64,000 nt of DNA from Krasilnikovozyma curviuscula (GCA_014825775.1 MVAQ01000003.1:221770-285769), one strand, 5' to 3'. Shown: positions 24,188 to 37,400, counted from the first letter of the stretch. The notes: generated by a model not told the origin, from the sequence alone. A program made the numbers and translations.

Positions 24188-27100
24188 TCAAGCTGGGTTG
24201 ACAAATCGCAGTTTGATACCTCTGGCCGCAGCATCCTTCTCCAGCGCCGCCTTCTCAGCCAAGTCTTGACGCATCTCGTGAGTGAGAACGAGCTGCTTCA
24301 TTTGTTGTTGTTCAAGCTTTGCTGTGTTTTGATTGCTTCGCGTGTTGACGGCAATCGCTGAGTCCATTGGGATGTTCATTGCACGAGTCTGCGATGCAAA
24401 GAAACCTGGGTAAGTAAATCGAGATGAAAATATAAGATAAAGATATTTGATTCACCTGAGGCTTGTTGCCCTTCTTCGTCAGCAGCATGAAGCGCATTGA
24501 GTTGTGATCTTGTGCTTCTGCGGCAGGTGCCAAGTCATCCTTGTCGGACCTGGCTCCACTTCGCCTGAGGACCGGTAAAGCAGTATCGAAAATAGGAGCA
24601 TTGACTTTTCGATCTCCTTTCTTATCCTCCATCAAGATCTTGGCAAACTCTCGAGCAAACTCCTCCTCACTCTCCTTCAAAGCCTGTTCTTCTTGAGGAT
24701 CGACAGGTTTGGGTGCAGCTTCTCGTAGGAGATAAACATCATCCTGATCTTCTTGGCCAGAGACAGCTCCAAGATCACCCTAAGACGAGGATAAGGCTGT
24801 GAGTTGAGACCGGAACAGGCGACGAAAAGCTTGCTTACCTCCTCATCATCAATATCAATATCTTCTTCTTCCTCTTCTTCTTCCGCACGCTCACTTCCAA
24901 TTTGACTTTCTCCCTCATCTTCGTCATCACCTAGATCGCCTGGAAAAGATGCGCGTCAAGTTAGGCTCCTTGGGTAGAGACGGCTACTAAAGATGGGCAG
25001 TCACTCACCGACTTGATTTGAGAGAAGGCCGTCAACAGCAGCAGCAGCTTCTTGAAAGGTCTTGAATGGTACTAATTTTGGTTGCAGTTGCTGGAAGAAA
25101 GGTAAGAAATTCTCAGAAGGCGTTCTCTATGCAGTTCATGTTTGAAGCTCACCTCCAAAGTATCCGAAATCATGAACTCGACATCCATTGGAGGATCAGC
25201 CTTGCATAATACATAAAGCTGAAAATATAATGTCAGACTATGAATTGGAGATTTCAAAAAGGAAAAGAAACGTACCTGAAAGATGATCAAGTAGTTGTCC
25301 AGCTTTCTCTTCTGGGCACCCCTATCAAAGCACACTCCACAAGTATCCAGGAGAGTGCAAATGAGTCTGATCCTGAAGAAGTCATCTACTGCATCGTCGG
25401 CGGAGGTCCTTCCCGGAATCGGAATGGGTTCAGCTACAAGTCGCAATAAGATCTTGTCAGGTTGGCGTGGTGAGCAGAGTATAAACGGAACTCACAATGA
25501 CCAAAAGTGATAAGAGACCACAGGACGTCGAATATGACGGTTGAGCTGACTTGACGGTAGTAGTGAAGTTCACCAAGGTATTTCATTGTAGCGATACGTC
25601 TCTGGTTGTATTTGAAGATGTTGGTCTGCGGAATCAAGAAGAGTTAGCAGCCATCGCAAATTGCCCCTGTGCTACTGGTAGACTCACTTCCAGGCCAGAA
25701 CGAATGTCTTCGAGCACTTGATCTACAACACCAACAGTAAACGCGGACTGATACCTCTGCAAGTCATACACCAACATTGCCATAGCACCAATATTCGAGA
25801 ACTTGAGCTTCCAGACCTTCGTAAACGCCTTGTGAAGGATGTGAGCCACCTTTGGATCTTCCCAATGGAGTTTTCGTAAGAGTTTGAGAACTTTGTCAAC
25901 CGTTTTCTTGATGAGGACGTCGTAGATGAGATGTCGAATGAAGAGGTCCATGGGTTCTCTCTGCTTTTGTTCCACTGCTGCTCGCTCTGGTGGATTACAT
26001 TGATAATAGGCATTTTCCAGTAAGAGAAGCTGCCGCTGATCGAAGTGTTGAGCACTCTGTTTCCTTCGCATTGCTTCGAGCTACAAAACCAAGAAGAGTG
26101 CGTTAGCACCAGCCCGTGGTTGGGAATTGGTACGCTTCTCACCAGACTCTTCATTCGTTCTCCTGTGGTTTCACTTCGAAGGAGATATCTTCCACAGCTT
26201 TCAAGCAAAAGAGCAGCACAATCCACGTTTGAGCCGGTTAAATCGTCTACGAATACCTTGAAAACGTGCAGAATGGTGTGGGGGGGTGCGACGCCAAACT
26301 TAGCCAATTCAGAGAAGTAGCGGACGTTCTGGATCGAAGAGCACGTTAGTGTATTTTTAGTTGTGCAAACACGCATTCGACGTAACAGCGAAAGGATGGC
26401 TTACTTTGCTTCTAACCTCGGCCAGTTCCTTGACGAGTTTTTTTCTCTGCAAGTATTTAAACTCTTCATCCAGCTGGAGCGCAAAATTAAAACACAGAGA
26501 GGAAAAAACAACTCTTAAGAAGAAATATAGAAGATTAGAACTCACTATGGCAATGAGTCCTTGGCCAACGTCTGGCATGTAAGGGTTGAGGGTTGCAGCA
26601 AAACGAGCGTAATATGGTAGAAGATCACTTCGATTCTTATGTACTGCACCCAGATGCTACGTAGAAGAATGGGATCAGGGTTGAACGACAAGCTCATGCA
26701 GTGAAAGTTAGAGATTCATTTTGTCATACCTTGATTACTCGGTTACGTGATGCTTTAGTGTTGAGAAATGCGAAGTCCACCACAAGTTGATCAAAGGTCG
26801 CTTTACTGCTTGCTTCAGGCATCGCATTGAAGATGACGTTGAGTCTCGCTGCCGGTCCGGATGCGATTGGGTCGTCTGTCGTTTCAGGTTCACTTAAACA
26901 AGGCGACATCACGAAGTGGGTTAGAGCAACATTTACAGGCCAGGTAACGACTGAAGGACATACATGACGGAAGATTCGAGCTTCGGGGATGCCATGACAT
27001 GCTGAGATTCCGGTACTGAGTCATCAACAGTTTCTTCCTTCGCCGCCTCTTCTTTGGGAGCTTCAGACGATTCACCCCCAATCTCCAACGTTTCAAGCTG

Positions 27101-28721
27101 TCTCATCACTTCTTCCTTCTCTTTCTTTTCTCTCTCAGCTTTTTCCTCTTCTTTTTCCTGCTTGATGCCTAATAAACTGGCTGGCACGAAATCCTTCAGA
27201 TCGACCAAGTCTTCGTAGAAGCGGCGCTCCTCGTCATCTCCCCATATTCCACCGAGGGGGACGTCGTCGATCGAGCGGGTAACTAGAGATGAAGTTGGAT
27301 CAAGGACAAGGATACCAGCCGCAGACTTCGTGGCTTGCAGGGAGCTGAAGGTGGGAAGAGTGGCTCCAAGAGCCTCTGCAAGACTGTTTAGTCGAAAGGC
27401 AATCTGACAGTCAGCCACGAATGCAGCAAATGAGCGATAGACGAGTAAAATACACACCTCGTCAGTCCATTCATAAGCCTCTCAATTTCCTTTGTCATCT
27501 TCTCGTATGCCTGTTGCCGGTCTTCGAATATCTCGCCTGACTTGACGTAGGCCTCGTGGTTTCTACGATCTTGTTCGGCAAGCCTCTGTCAGAGCAACAG
27601 GAAAGCGACAAGGAGAAACACAATCAGGTGTAGTTCGAACGTTATGTGAAGTGAATAACAACAATATAGAGACCGCCTGGTACTCACCTCTCTGCCTTTG
27701 TTGACAACCTTAATCAATGCATGGTAGTAAACCATGAACATCTCTCTCAGGCGCGCTTGGACTTCAATTGGGACCAGCTCTTCCACCACTTCAGGAGATT
27801 CAGTATCTGTAGGCTCAGGTGATGCGTTTGGTCCAAGGTAGGCCCTGGCATAAGATTTGAGGAAGGTAATGAACAGTGGCAGAGACGCGTAGGAGACTGA
27901 CGCATCGGAGGTAAGCTAGAATACCAAAGTGAAATCCGATCGGTACGAGGTCAAGTTACGATATTCGGAAGAGAATGTACTCACCAGCCCTTTGAGAACA
28001 TCCTCAATCGCCCATTTATCTCCTTCTTCAACCACTGCCTTTTCTTTGCTACTTTTCTTCGCAACCAGCACCACTTCTGCTCTCAATCCAACGAGTCCCA
28101 TTTCAGCAAGCAGCCGAGCCACCGATCGTTGCCTCAGCAGTCGATCTTTCTCTTCACGCTCTCTCTGGTCCGATGCTAAGGACTTGAGATGAGATAGGGA
28201 GGGTGGAGCCATTTGAGCTAAGAGCGAGACGGTAAGGGGTTGCAAGAACTTTAAGGGATCCGGAAATCTTTGATGAAGCCTGGTGAGGAACTGTTGAAGG
28301 CAGTGAGGAGCTGTCAGTCACGCACAGGACGGTATCTAGAGCATGTTGAGGCGACAAGAGAGCGACTCACCTCGACGCATATCGCAACCTCAGATTCAGC
28401 ACTCTTCCCTTTACCCATTGAGCTGCTTCCACTCGCTCCTTCCACAATAGCCCCGACAATTTCCTCCAAGTACTTTTCCAGCGTCAGACCGTTCACGTCC
28501 TTGAGCAAAGCATCCCTTGAAGACGCCGGAAAGCCCTGCCTCAGCCTCGCCAACAGTGACGTATGCTTTTTGAGAGAAGAATCTAGCTTTGCATTGCTGA
28601 TTGCTGCAGTTGGTGATGGTGAGCTGGAGGGCCCGATGAGAGCACGATTTACAGCGAGGAGCGGCCCTCGCCTCGCAAGTTTTAATGGGTCTGGCTGAGT
28701 TGCATTTTCAGCAACGGCCAT
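24188..28721 (-). CDS. UPF2: UPF2/NMD2, nonsense-mediated mRNA decay scaffold
   Basis: UPF2 bridges UPF1 and UPF3 on mRNAs with premature stops and activates UPF1, in the cytoplasm and perinuclear zone. From the start at 28721 the protein shows three helical MIF4G domains. The first includes FLTRLHQRFPDPLKFLQPL across the first intron. The second has RLNVIFNAMPEASSKATFDQ, with VIKHLGAVHKNRSDLLPYYARF across an intron. The third has the segment ending RKLDNYLIIFQ joined to LYVLCKADPPMDVEF. An acidic Glu/Asp linker at about 24840-24930 follows, and then the UPF1-binding C-terminal region, ending IKLRFVNPA. About a dozen introns interrupt it. Charged Lys/Glu stretches near 27050-27170 separate the first two domains, as in other UPF2 proteins. 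Individual exon edges were not all checked. Confidence 0.93.
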
Positions 28722-28903
28722 GCTCTGATATTGTTAATACACAAGCAAAGTTCGTTAGCAGCCTGTACTGGTGGAGTGGCCTGGTAATTTCAAGCCTGCT
28801 TGTGATCAAGGGGATGTTAGAGAACGACAAAAAGGAGTTAACGAACGACTCAGTCTCGAGAAGTCTGATAACGAAACGCACCGGTATGATATTCAGAATA
28901 GAT

Positions 28904-29466
28904 TCAGTGGGCGGATCCAAATGGTCGAAGGACACGACCAGCTGGAGATTTTAGGCTGCTTGCTTTTCCACCAAAGGGGTCGACAATGGAACCAGCCGGG
29001 CCAGCGAAAACGTGATTTCCTGCAGTTCTGAGGGTCTCAAGATGACTGATTCTTGTTTCAAAGGGTAGTGCTAGAGAAGATGCTGCTGCCTTGCTGGTCG
29101 ACGGCACGAGTTTCCTAACACCCTCTTGTTTCTTACTCGACCACGACGCCACTGAGCAAAAGAACCATCGTCTCACTTTGTAGGAATTTGAGCTAGACTC
29201 ATTCGAGAATAACAACCTGCTTCAATAAGAATGGTATAGCGTATTCATTAAAGTATGTTGCTTCTACTGTTTATTGCGCCGTAACATACATGTCAAAAGA
29301 ATCAAAGCTCCCACTTGTAAAGACCCACCCTGTCTTCGATAACAGTGAACCAAGAACAAGAACATGCGAGAGACTTACTGCCACAGATCTGTGGTTTGCT
29401 ATGCTGAGTTGCCGTTTTCTTTTTTTCTTGCAAATTTAGTGGACACCTGCCAGGTCTCCTCTCCAT
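28904..29466 (-). CDS. Candidate small spliced gene, unrecognised
   Basis: A three-exon model fits by splice sites and frame: 29379-29466, 29290-29329 and 28904-29216, 441 bases and 146 residues. It begins at an ATG and uses GT-AG introns. The last exon alone is open for about 100 codons. The product starts basic (KKK run, two Cys), has a WVFTSGSFDSFD segment encoded by the 40-base exon, and ends with a Gly/Pro/Ala-rich stretch. I recognise no family and see no signal peptide or membrane segment. It sits between the UPF2 start and the carrier's stop, all on the minus strand. The alternative is untranslated leader of UPF2 or plain intergenic DNA. Confidence 0.35.
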
Positions 29467-29568
29467 CGCAACACTAAGAGCGGATATATTGAAGAAGGGA
29501 GTGTAGTAGTTTAATCTAATCTAGAGCGTATATAGATCTAATATCTATGATTTCGTTAAGTCATTAGT

Positions 29569-31385
29569 TTACTCTGCTCTATCTCTACCTCCGAGATACG
29601 ATCCAACACCTTCGTAGCAACTAAGAATCAATGTCGAAACATGAAGTGTCAGAAACGAATTCTGCGATATACATATAACCTGATGCTTACGAAATCATGA
29701 TAGCACAAGCCGGTGCGACTTTGGCTAGTCTGGGTGCCAAACCAGCAAACAGTGCTTGAAATCCTTCGGTTTTGATAATATGTGAGATGAGAGGGAGCGT
29801 CGCGTGGCCTCCATTAGATGCGGATGTGGAGAGGGAAGTTGAGGGGGAGAATACTTGTCGTCTAGTTTTGAGGACGTCGAATGGTGTAGTGATTAAGGCA
29901 GCGATCTGAATAGATAATTTGGGTTAGTAAAGAACTGACAAAACACTTTCAGCATGAAAAAGAAAAAAAAGGAGCTCACCATTCCTGAGGAAGCACCGGC
30001 CACCATAGCCCTACCCCACTCACTCCCTCTTCTCCCGTCCAACTCTTCCGCCTCCCAAAATGGACCCGTCAAGAATCTACCTTTCACAACTTCATATCCT
30101 GCCCAGTAGATCCCAGAAAAAGGTACATCCCTCCATAGCGTCGGCCCTAAACCTCTATACAACGTCGACACGCCTTCAGACTTGACCAACGTGGCCAGTT
30201 CTCTGAAGACAGACGTTGGCGTTGGAGACCTCTGCCCTTCTATAGGCAACGCCTGCAGACGTGTTCGAAAGAGCTCCATGGGCGAGATGATGGTCGCGCT
30301 GATTGTCCTTGCCAGGGAGCCGGCGAGGAGTGGCACGACGGTGTTGTATGTGCTCGAGACTTGTGGATCGGCCGAGAGATCCAGAAGCTGCAGCCGAAGA
30401 TGGTCATACCCGATCATATATATCGCTGAAGAAGGGATGCCTTGGAGGAGTGTGGTTCCCACGCCTTTCCAGAGACCTCGAACGCCCACTTCAGCCCAAA
30501 CGTTCTTTAGCTCGCTAAAGAAGCCTGGCGTGATTTTTTTTGGAGCTATTGACGTTTCTGCGCTTGGTATCCTCAATTCAGACAGGACCGCTGCCCATCG
30601 AGAAGGTTTCGAACAGCCTATCGGCGGTGAGTGCAGGTTGTCGAGCCTAAATGTCATTGCTGAGGTAGAAGAGAAGGGGTGACCAGAAGTAGCGGTTGAC
30701 GATGATAGACATACGATCCGGTTGATTGGGGTTTTAGTCGAAGCTGTTGCTGTTGTTGCTGGATTATTAAGGTAGGTCTGCGAGCAGCATGACTCGACGA
30801 CTGACTCTGGCAGCTTCCCCAGAGCTTTAGCTGAAACAGAAGTAGAGGGTTGGAGGAGTAAAACTGGTGGTCGTGTTTGAAGTCTAGTTTTCAAAACATC
30901 GAAAGGAGTCACTACAAAAAAAGTCCCAGCGTCAGCGTCGTCGATCCTTGAAGTAAATGGTGAATCTGTATGACAAAGCAGTCTCGGTTTTCTCGAACGG
31001 TAAAATGGAAGGAGATCACACATATTAAAGAGCTGCTGATAGTCTATCGATCGAGATCCCTAGCGCTGCTGTCGAGCAGCCCAGTCGACGGGTTCGAAGC
31101 AAAGAGCAAGAGACCAGAAATACAGGACTTACTGAGCAAGCTCGTCATGACGGCCCCTGTCATAGCAGCAGTAGCCTTCGCACCGAGTACACCAATAACG
31201 CCCAGATGTTGCTGTTGGATTGGCTGGTCGTCCATTGTGTGCATCGATGGTGCGTCTGCTGAATCTGATACGGACAAGGGAGGGGCTATGACATCAACAT
31301 CCGTCGTTGATGTAGCTTGATGCCCATTGGACGAAGACTCGCCCTGCTTGGGGAACAAATGAGGATCCAGTAACAGACTTGACAT
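29569..31385 (-). CDS. Mitochondrial carrier, MTM1/SLC25A39-40 type
   Basis: An inner-membrane carrier of the MTM1/SLC25A39 group, which imports glutathione into mitochondria and supports iron-sulfur and manganese handling. Four exons fit: 31133-31385, 29980-30911, 29691-29905 and 29569-29620, 483 residues. Three carrier repeats are visible: MTPFDVLKTRLQ (built across the first intron), SPMELFRTRLQ and TTPFDVLKTRRQ. The end is AIMISCYEGVG, matching the family's AIMISxYE. The first matrix loop is very long and carries Cys residues (a CC pair, then VC, then GC), at about 30630-30790, as in SLC25A39. The first exon encodes a Ser/Asp-rich leader of about 55 residues. Confidence 0.88.
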
Positions 31386-31784
31386 AGAAGTTGGGAGTGT
31401 GGCCGATCGATGTCAGGATCAAATTGGCAGGACGGCACTCCGTTGTATTTTTTTTCTCGGTGGCAGACGCGAAACGATCGGCAAAGGGGTTTGTTGTGAA
31501 ATTTTCTAACTAGCTTGAAAGCAGGTTAAAGAAGTTATCTCGAGTAGAGGGATTCTCTTGTAATTTGATAATCTGATCAGAAAAAATAAAATTACAAGCA
31601 ACGCTGGTGGTGCGCTCTCGCTGATAATATGCGCCGAGTAACATATTCCAATCAAGCATTCACAAGAAGTATTAGATTTCGATTAAACTTTTCTAGAAGA
31701 ATAACCAAGGAATTAATTTGATTAGTATAATTAAAGCAGGCTACGTAAATTCAGATCTATCGCCATCTACCTAGAGTCACCACC
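31386..31784. other. Intergenic between the acetyltransferase stop and the carrier start
   Basis: AT-rich, with no supported gene. It should contain the promoter of the mitochondrial carrier and the 3' UTR of the alcohol acetyltransferase, both on the minus strand. Confidence 0.55.
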
Positions 31785-33438
31785 TCAAATCAAGCCCTCA
31801 AAAGCACACCTCATGATATCCCTCAACGTTCCAACCTCCTCCTCACGCACAGCGCCACTCTCAAAAGCCCAGCAGAGCACCAGCCCCCCTTCAGCGGTCG
31901 CAACGGCGCACATATCGACGGGACTGCCCATCGGCCCTGCGTTTTGCGAGAAGGTAGCTTCCTTGACACCCCACTGCACTACCTCTGGTGGAGGGCAGAA
32001 CAGACCTAAATTCGACAGCTCCCCAGACGTGCCCTTAGGGTTTGTATCCCCAGAGACCTTGGATCGGATGAACGCACACATCTTTGTATTGTGCGTCCAA
32101 GCTGTTGTTGTTTGCGGGACGACACCGTCGCCGATGAGCGAGAGCGACCCGACGAACATAGAAGATTCGCGGGCGAGATTTTTCTGGTTGATCTTTGCGG
32201 CGTATGACTTGGCTAAGGGAAGGACAGGGTTGGAGGGTTCGTTGAGGGTGGAAAGGAGGTCGGAGGGCGGGTAGGCATAGTCGGTGATCGTGGGAGGTAC
32301 AAAGTCGTAGATGAAAGCACCCACGAAGTTGCCTATTGTCTCCTTTGGCACGGACGCTGCAGCGCGCAGGTTCATCGGCGTCGTGTATTTGAGGACCTGT
32401 CCTCTCGAGGACGGGAAGGCGAGCCACGTCGCATACGCTTGCAGAGCCTGGAGCAGCGTCGTTGGTGAGAACTGAGTTTGCTTGGTGAGGGCCTTGAAGG
32501 TTGTCCATTGTTTTGATGAGAGGAGGAGCCGACGTTGGTTAGTCTCTGGGACGGGGAAGGTCTCGACTAAAGGTCGCTCGAGTTTCGTTCCCTGCCAGTA
32601 ATTCCTCTTCAGCCCTAGCCGTTGCGAGGCCCATGTAGGGAGAAGCAGCTCGGTGAGGACAAGTGGGAAGAGGAAGGATAACGTAGGCTTGACGTTGAAG
32701 ACCTTTTCGAGGCTTGGTGCTATCGGCGTCGAGTGCAGTGGGTGGGCGATGAACGCTTCCTCCTCCACCTCGTCCGGAGGAAGTCTCGTAATGATGGCTT
32801 CAAGCGATTTGAGTAACGCAGCGTGGAAGATCAAGCCGCTCATCCCATCGCCCAACGCATGGTTATATGTCCACAACGCCGTCACTTTGCCCACGTCGCC
32901 CCTGTACCTTACGACTGTCAGCCTCCATAGCGGCATCGTCTTGTCCTCACTCTCGAACGGACGCCGATGGACAGAAGCAAGGACCTTCTCGAATGCCGTC
33001 TCGCAAGCGGAGCCATTCACGCCCCAATCCTCGTCGATGTCAACGAACTCAACGCAGCGAGTTACGTCAACAGCATTGATCCTGCTCCAATATGGCTGGT
33101 CGGTATGATCGTCTGCGACAGCGCACGACAGCAGTGGGTGTGTGGGCTGCTGGAGGAGGTGGACCAGCGCAGACTTAAAGCACCGTTCGAGTGCGGCGAA
33201 GGGCAGAGTCGAGGGTAGGACGTAAGTTAATCCGACTTGGACTGCGATGTAAGACCGCAGATTGTGTCGTGCGAGACACCAACGCTCTGCGTAAGAAGAA
33301 GCAGCGAATAGCCGTTAGCGAACAAATTACCAACCAAAAGAGAGACGCGAAACACGAACGGTGAGGGCCAAGCTTGACTTGATCGTTCACTACTGCAGCC
33401 ATCTTGGCCAGCCCTTCTTCTGGAGAAGAGGTCTGCAT
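31785..33438 (-). CDS. Alcohol O-acetyltransferase (ATF/AATase family)
   Basis: A condensation-type acyltransferase that moves acetyl from acetyl-CoA to an alcohol, or detoxifies a hydroxyl compound. Two exons fit: 33360-33438 and 31785-33286, 1581 bases and 526 residues. The catalytic HALGDGMS (HxxxDG) motif lies at about 32850. The N-terminal block RWCLARHNLRSYIAVQVGLTY, read across 33240-33285, matches the family's RxxxARHxL pattern. The protein has no signal peptide. It is divergently oriented from the ABCC transporter about 1 kb away. Substrate cannot be told; yeast members include ATF1/ATF2 and the sterol/steroid acetylase activity of ATF2. Confidence 0.87.
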
Positions 33439-34475
33439 GCTGCTGGTTACCGAGTGCGGTCGTCGTCGGTAGCAAGAAGAGTAGCAGAGGAAACTAAGCG
33501 ACTGAACTACAGAAGCGACCGGGTTTCCCTTTTTGGTCGACGGTCTTTTCCCCACTGGAAAACAGTGAGAATGAAAGAGGTATTGATGGTTACAGCGGAA
33601 AACCCCTCGGGCCCATTTGAAGCAAGAGAGAGAATGGTGCTGCTGTTGCCACGACCCACGAAGTTAACGCAGAATGGGGCTTGGAGACGCCGCCCTCTCT
33701 TACCCAATTACAGATCGCAAGTCTGGCCAATGTTCAAGCCTAATGCGTTTGGCTAGGAATTGAGTGTTCGAGGCATCGAAGCTGGTAACTGACCTTGACA
33801 ATTGTAAAATTACAGGAGAAGGACGCGTCTGACTTTATAAGCTTACATTACAGCGACAGCAACAGCTAGATGATCAATCCCATACACAATTGAGTGGTAA
33901 AGCATCATTCGTTTGGGCTGTTGAAGAACTTTGACACTGTTGTCCAGACAACAGATCAGAAAAGCTTCAAAACGCAATCCCGCCGATCTTATCAACGTCG
34001 CCCCGCTCTCCAAAATTCCCTCTTGTTGGCGTCTACTCTGCAGGTCTTGGGATAAGCTCAGTGGGGGAGATGAGAGAGAACTTCTAACTGAATGTAAAGA
34101 GAGAAATTTGAAGGTGTCACTAGCACTGATACCAGCGTCTTAGCAAAGAATAGACACTAAGAGTTATTTTTGCAATGGAGCAGAGGAAAGCATTACTTAG
34201 AGTACTGCAATGAGATTGATGCAGTCTGTAATGTTATTAGTAGAGTGATTCTGGTGTATTCATTCTAATAGAGAAGCCCGATGGTGTTGACATTTATCGC
34301 TTCCTTCTATGATATGATGCCCATGAAGATTGTCGGGGTTGGGCGACGCCTTGGAGCAGGGCTCTCTTTTCCCCGTGGAAATTCTCATTCCCAACGGCCA
34401 TCTTAATTGCCTTCTTTCCTTTCTCTTTAGTTGAGGGAATATAAGACTCTCGCCTCTGCCATCCTAACGACCAAG
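33439..34475. other. Divergent promoter region of the acetyltransferase and ABCC transporter
   Basis: About 1 kb between two start codons pointing away from each other. No supported gene. TATA-like AATATAAG occurs near 34438, about 35 bases before the ABCC ATG, and TTTATAAG near 33834; either could be chance. Confidence 0.5.
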
Positions 34476-37400
34476 ATGTCTCTAGAGGACGACGAGGACA
34501 AGAAGCAGACAATGGATGGGGACTCTGCGACGTCGACCTTGGAGGGGGGTGCTGTTCCCAGCCCCAACGAGAAGCAGGACATTGAGGAGAAGGCAGCATC
34601 TGTTCCAGTACATGGTCCTGTCTCTCAACGGCTGAATGATATCCAAGGTGTTGCTGTTGACGGGTCTCGTATTCAACACGTCGAGGGAAAGTATCGTGAG
34701 AAATGGTGCGTTCGGCTCTCCCCGGGCTTTTTTATCGCCTGCTCACTTTTTCCTTGCACTCAATATGGTGATGATGATGAAGGTACCAAATCTATCGACC
34801 AAAGAACCCACCCCCACCTCCTCCTCTATCTCTTGATGACGCTGGTATCCTCCCCCTCGCGACCGCAAATATATTCCAGGTGTTGACTTTTACATGGATC
34901 TCAGTAAGTGGTCTACTCTCTCTTCTTTTTTCTTTGGAACTTTACGTCAATCTCTTCTTGTCATCTATCGGTATTGACCATTCATGTGTTGCGTTCATGT
35001 CCCCTTGAAAAAAAATTATCTGCCTCGCTTTCTCGCTCCTTCGCAGCCGATAATGAGTGAGTAAACCCCAGTCTCTTTCGCCTTTTTCAGAATCACGTCT
35101 GACTCAGTTTTGAATCCTCAACAAGCTCTGGGCTACCAACGCCCGCTGCAAGCTACGGACCTCTGGAAGATGGACCCTTCGCGAGAGTCGACACACCTTG
35201 CGTCGAACCTGACCGCCGCCTGGGACGCCCGCCAGGCCAAAGCTCGCGCCTTCAACGAGTCCAAGTTACCTAGCGCCGTACCGTCTTTGTTCACGCGCGC
35301 GAAGTGGATTGTTGGGATGGGCCTCGCGGGGAACGTCCCCAAGGAGGAATGGAAACAGCTGGATCGGGAGGGAAAGGTCATGAAATGGAGGACGTCGTGG
35401 GAGAAGGAAGGAGGTGGGAAACAGAGGGCCAGTTTGGCTTGGAGTATGAATGCAGGAGTACGTTGTCACTTCCTGTGTATTCCATCATGGGTGGTTGAAT
35501 AACTTACAGCTTCATTGGATTATTTTTTTGACAGATTGCGTTCTTCTTCTGGACCGGTGGTCTGTTTAAAGTCGTCGGCGATACAGCACAGCTCTGTGGT
35601 CCTCTAATCACAAAACAAATCATTCTCTTCGCACAGGAGAAAGCGGCGGATCCGGAAGGGAAAGTCAATTACGGTAAAGGGTTCGCTCTGGCGTTGGGTC
35701 TGTTCTTGATCACCGTCTTTGCGTCCGTTTCGCAACATCAAGTGAGTTCACCTTGGTTTATTTGTCGCTCTTTGTGTGTCTGTGAGACGCTAAAACCGTT
35801 TGTGACAACGGTTCGTCGTAGTTCTTCTGGAGATCAATGTCTGTCGGTGTTCTTACTCGCGCCAGTCTCTCAACCGCCGTCTACCAAAAGTCAATGGTGT
35901 TAGCGCAAAGCGAACGAGTTCACTTCACAAACGGGAAACTCCTGAACCACCTCAGCACCGACGTAGGTCTCTCTTTAGATATCCCTCGTACTCCTCCTCT
36001 TGGTATTCTAACGGCGAGGCTGTTGTGCGACAGATCTCGAGAATCGATTACGCGGCTCAGTGGTTTCATGCCTGGTGGACCTCCCCGATCCAGCTCATTA
36101 TCTGTATGGTCCTTCTTCTCCTCCAGATCGGACCGTGAGTCACCTGCTCTTATTAATCTGCATTGCGCCGCAACCCATCGTCCACCATCAACTCTTGCTG
36201 ACTTCTTTCTCGTTACTATGATGTACTATAGATCTGCGTTGGTTGGAATGTCGCTCTTTGCGATCCTTACGCCCGGTTCGTCCCGACCTACTTGCATTCC
36301 ATAATTCTCGCTTTGTTTTTACTGACCCATATTTCTCTTCATCTGCGCAGTCCAAACGCGTATTATGAGAATGCAGTTCCAAGTTCGAAAAAAGTCGATG
36401 AAGTGGACCGACATGCGGTCGCGTCTCCTTCAAGAGGTGCTCGGTAGTTTTGGAATCATCAAGTACTTCACATTTGAGGTTCCTTTCCTCAAGAGTAAGT
36501 CCCCCTTCGTCATTCTTGTATTCCCAACCTCTGGATTATTTTAGTGTTGACTCAAATTGCCTTCATTGTTGCTGATGGCAGAGATTGCTTATATCCGAGG
36601 TGAAGAGTTGAAAGGAATTAAATCGATCCTCCTTGTACGTTTTGCCCTCTCCATTGCTTTCATTCTTTGATTTGCTGCTGATACACTGTCAATGAACCAC
36701 TTTTTACACAGATTCGAGCAGCAAACCAGGCTATCGCTATGTCCCTCCCCACCCTCGCAGCCGTCGTCTCCTTCATCTGCTACTCCGGAACCGGCCATGA
36801 CTTAAATCCGGCCAAAATCTTCACCGCGTTATCCCTCTTCCAACTCCTCCGTCAACCTGTACGTCTATCCCCTCTTGCCCTTTCTCGCTCACGCGCATCT
36901 TACTGAACGCCGGTTCGTGGCTTCGCAGCTGATGTTCCTCCCGCGAGCGCTCTCCGCCATCGCCGACGCGTCTAACGCGATCGACCGGCTGAGCGCCGTG
37001 TTCGAAGCCCAGACGATGGATGACACCGACAACCTCTACCCGGATCTAGATGTCGCCCTTCGCGTTACAAACGCGACGTTCCAGTGGTCGTCTGCCGAGC
37101 CGGAGGCGGATCTGATCGCTCAGGCGGGCAAGAAGGCGAATGGAAAGAAGAAGGAGAAGAAAAATGAGAAGAAAAATGAAATTAAGAAGAATGAGGCCGA
37201 GGGGAAGGAGAAGAAAGAGCCGTTTATGGTCAAGGATCTCAACATGGAAGTCAAGAGAGGGGATTTGATCGTTATTTGTGGTGCTGTCGGAAGTGGAAAG
37301 AGCTCTATCTTGCAAGGGTTGATTGGTGAGATGAAACAGGTATCTGGCCAAGTACGTTTAGTGCATCCTTGTTTCGTGTTGTGGTTTCTTGTTCGCTGAC

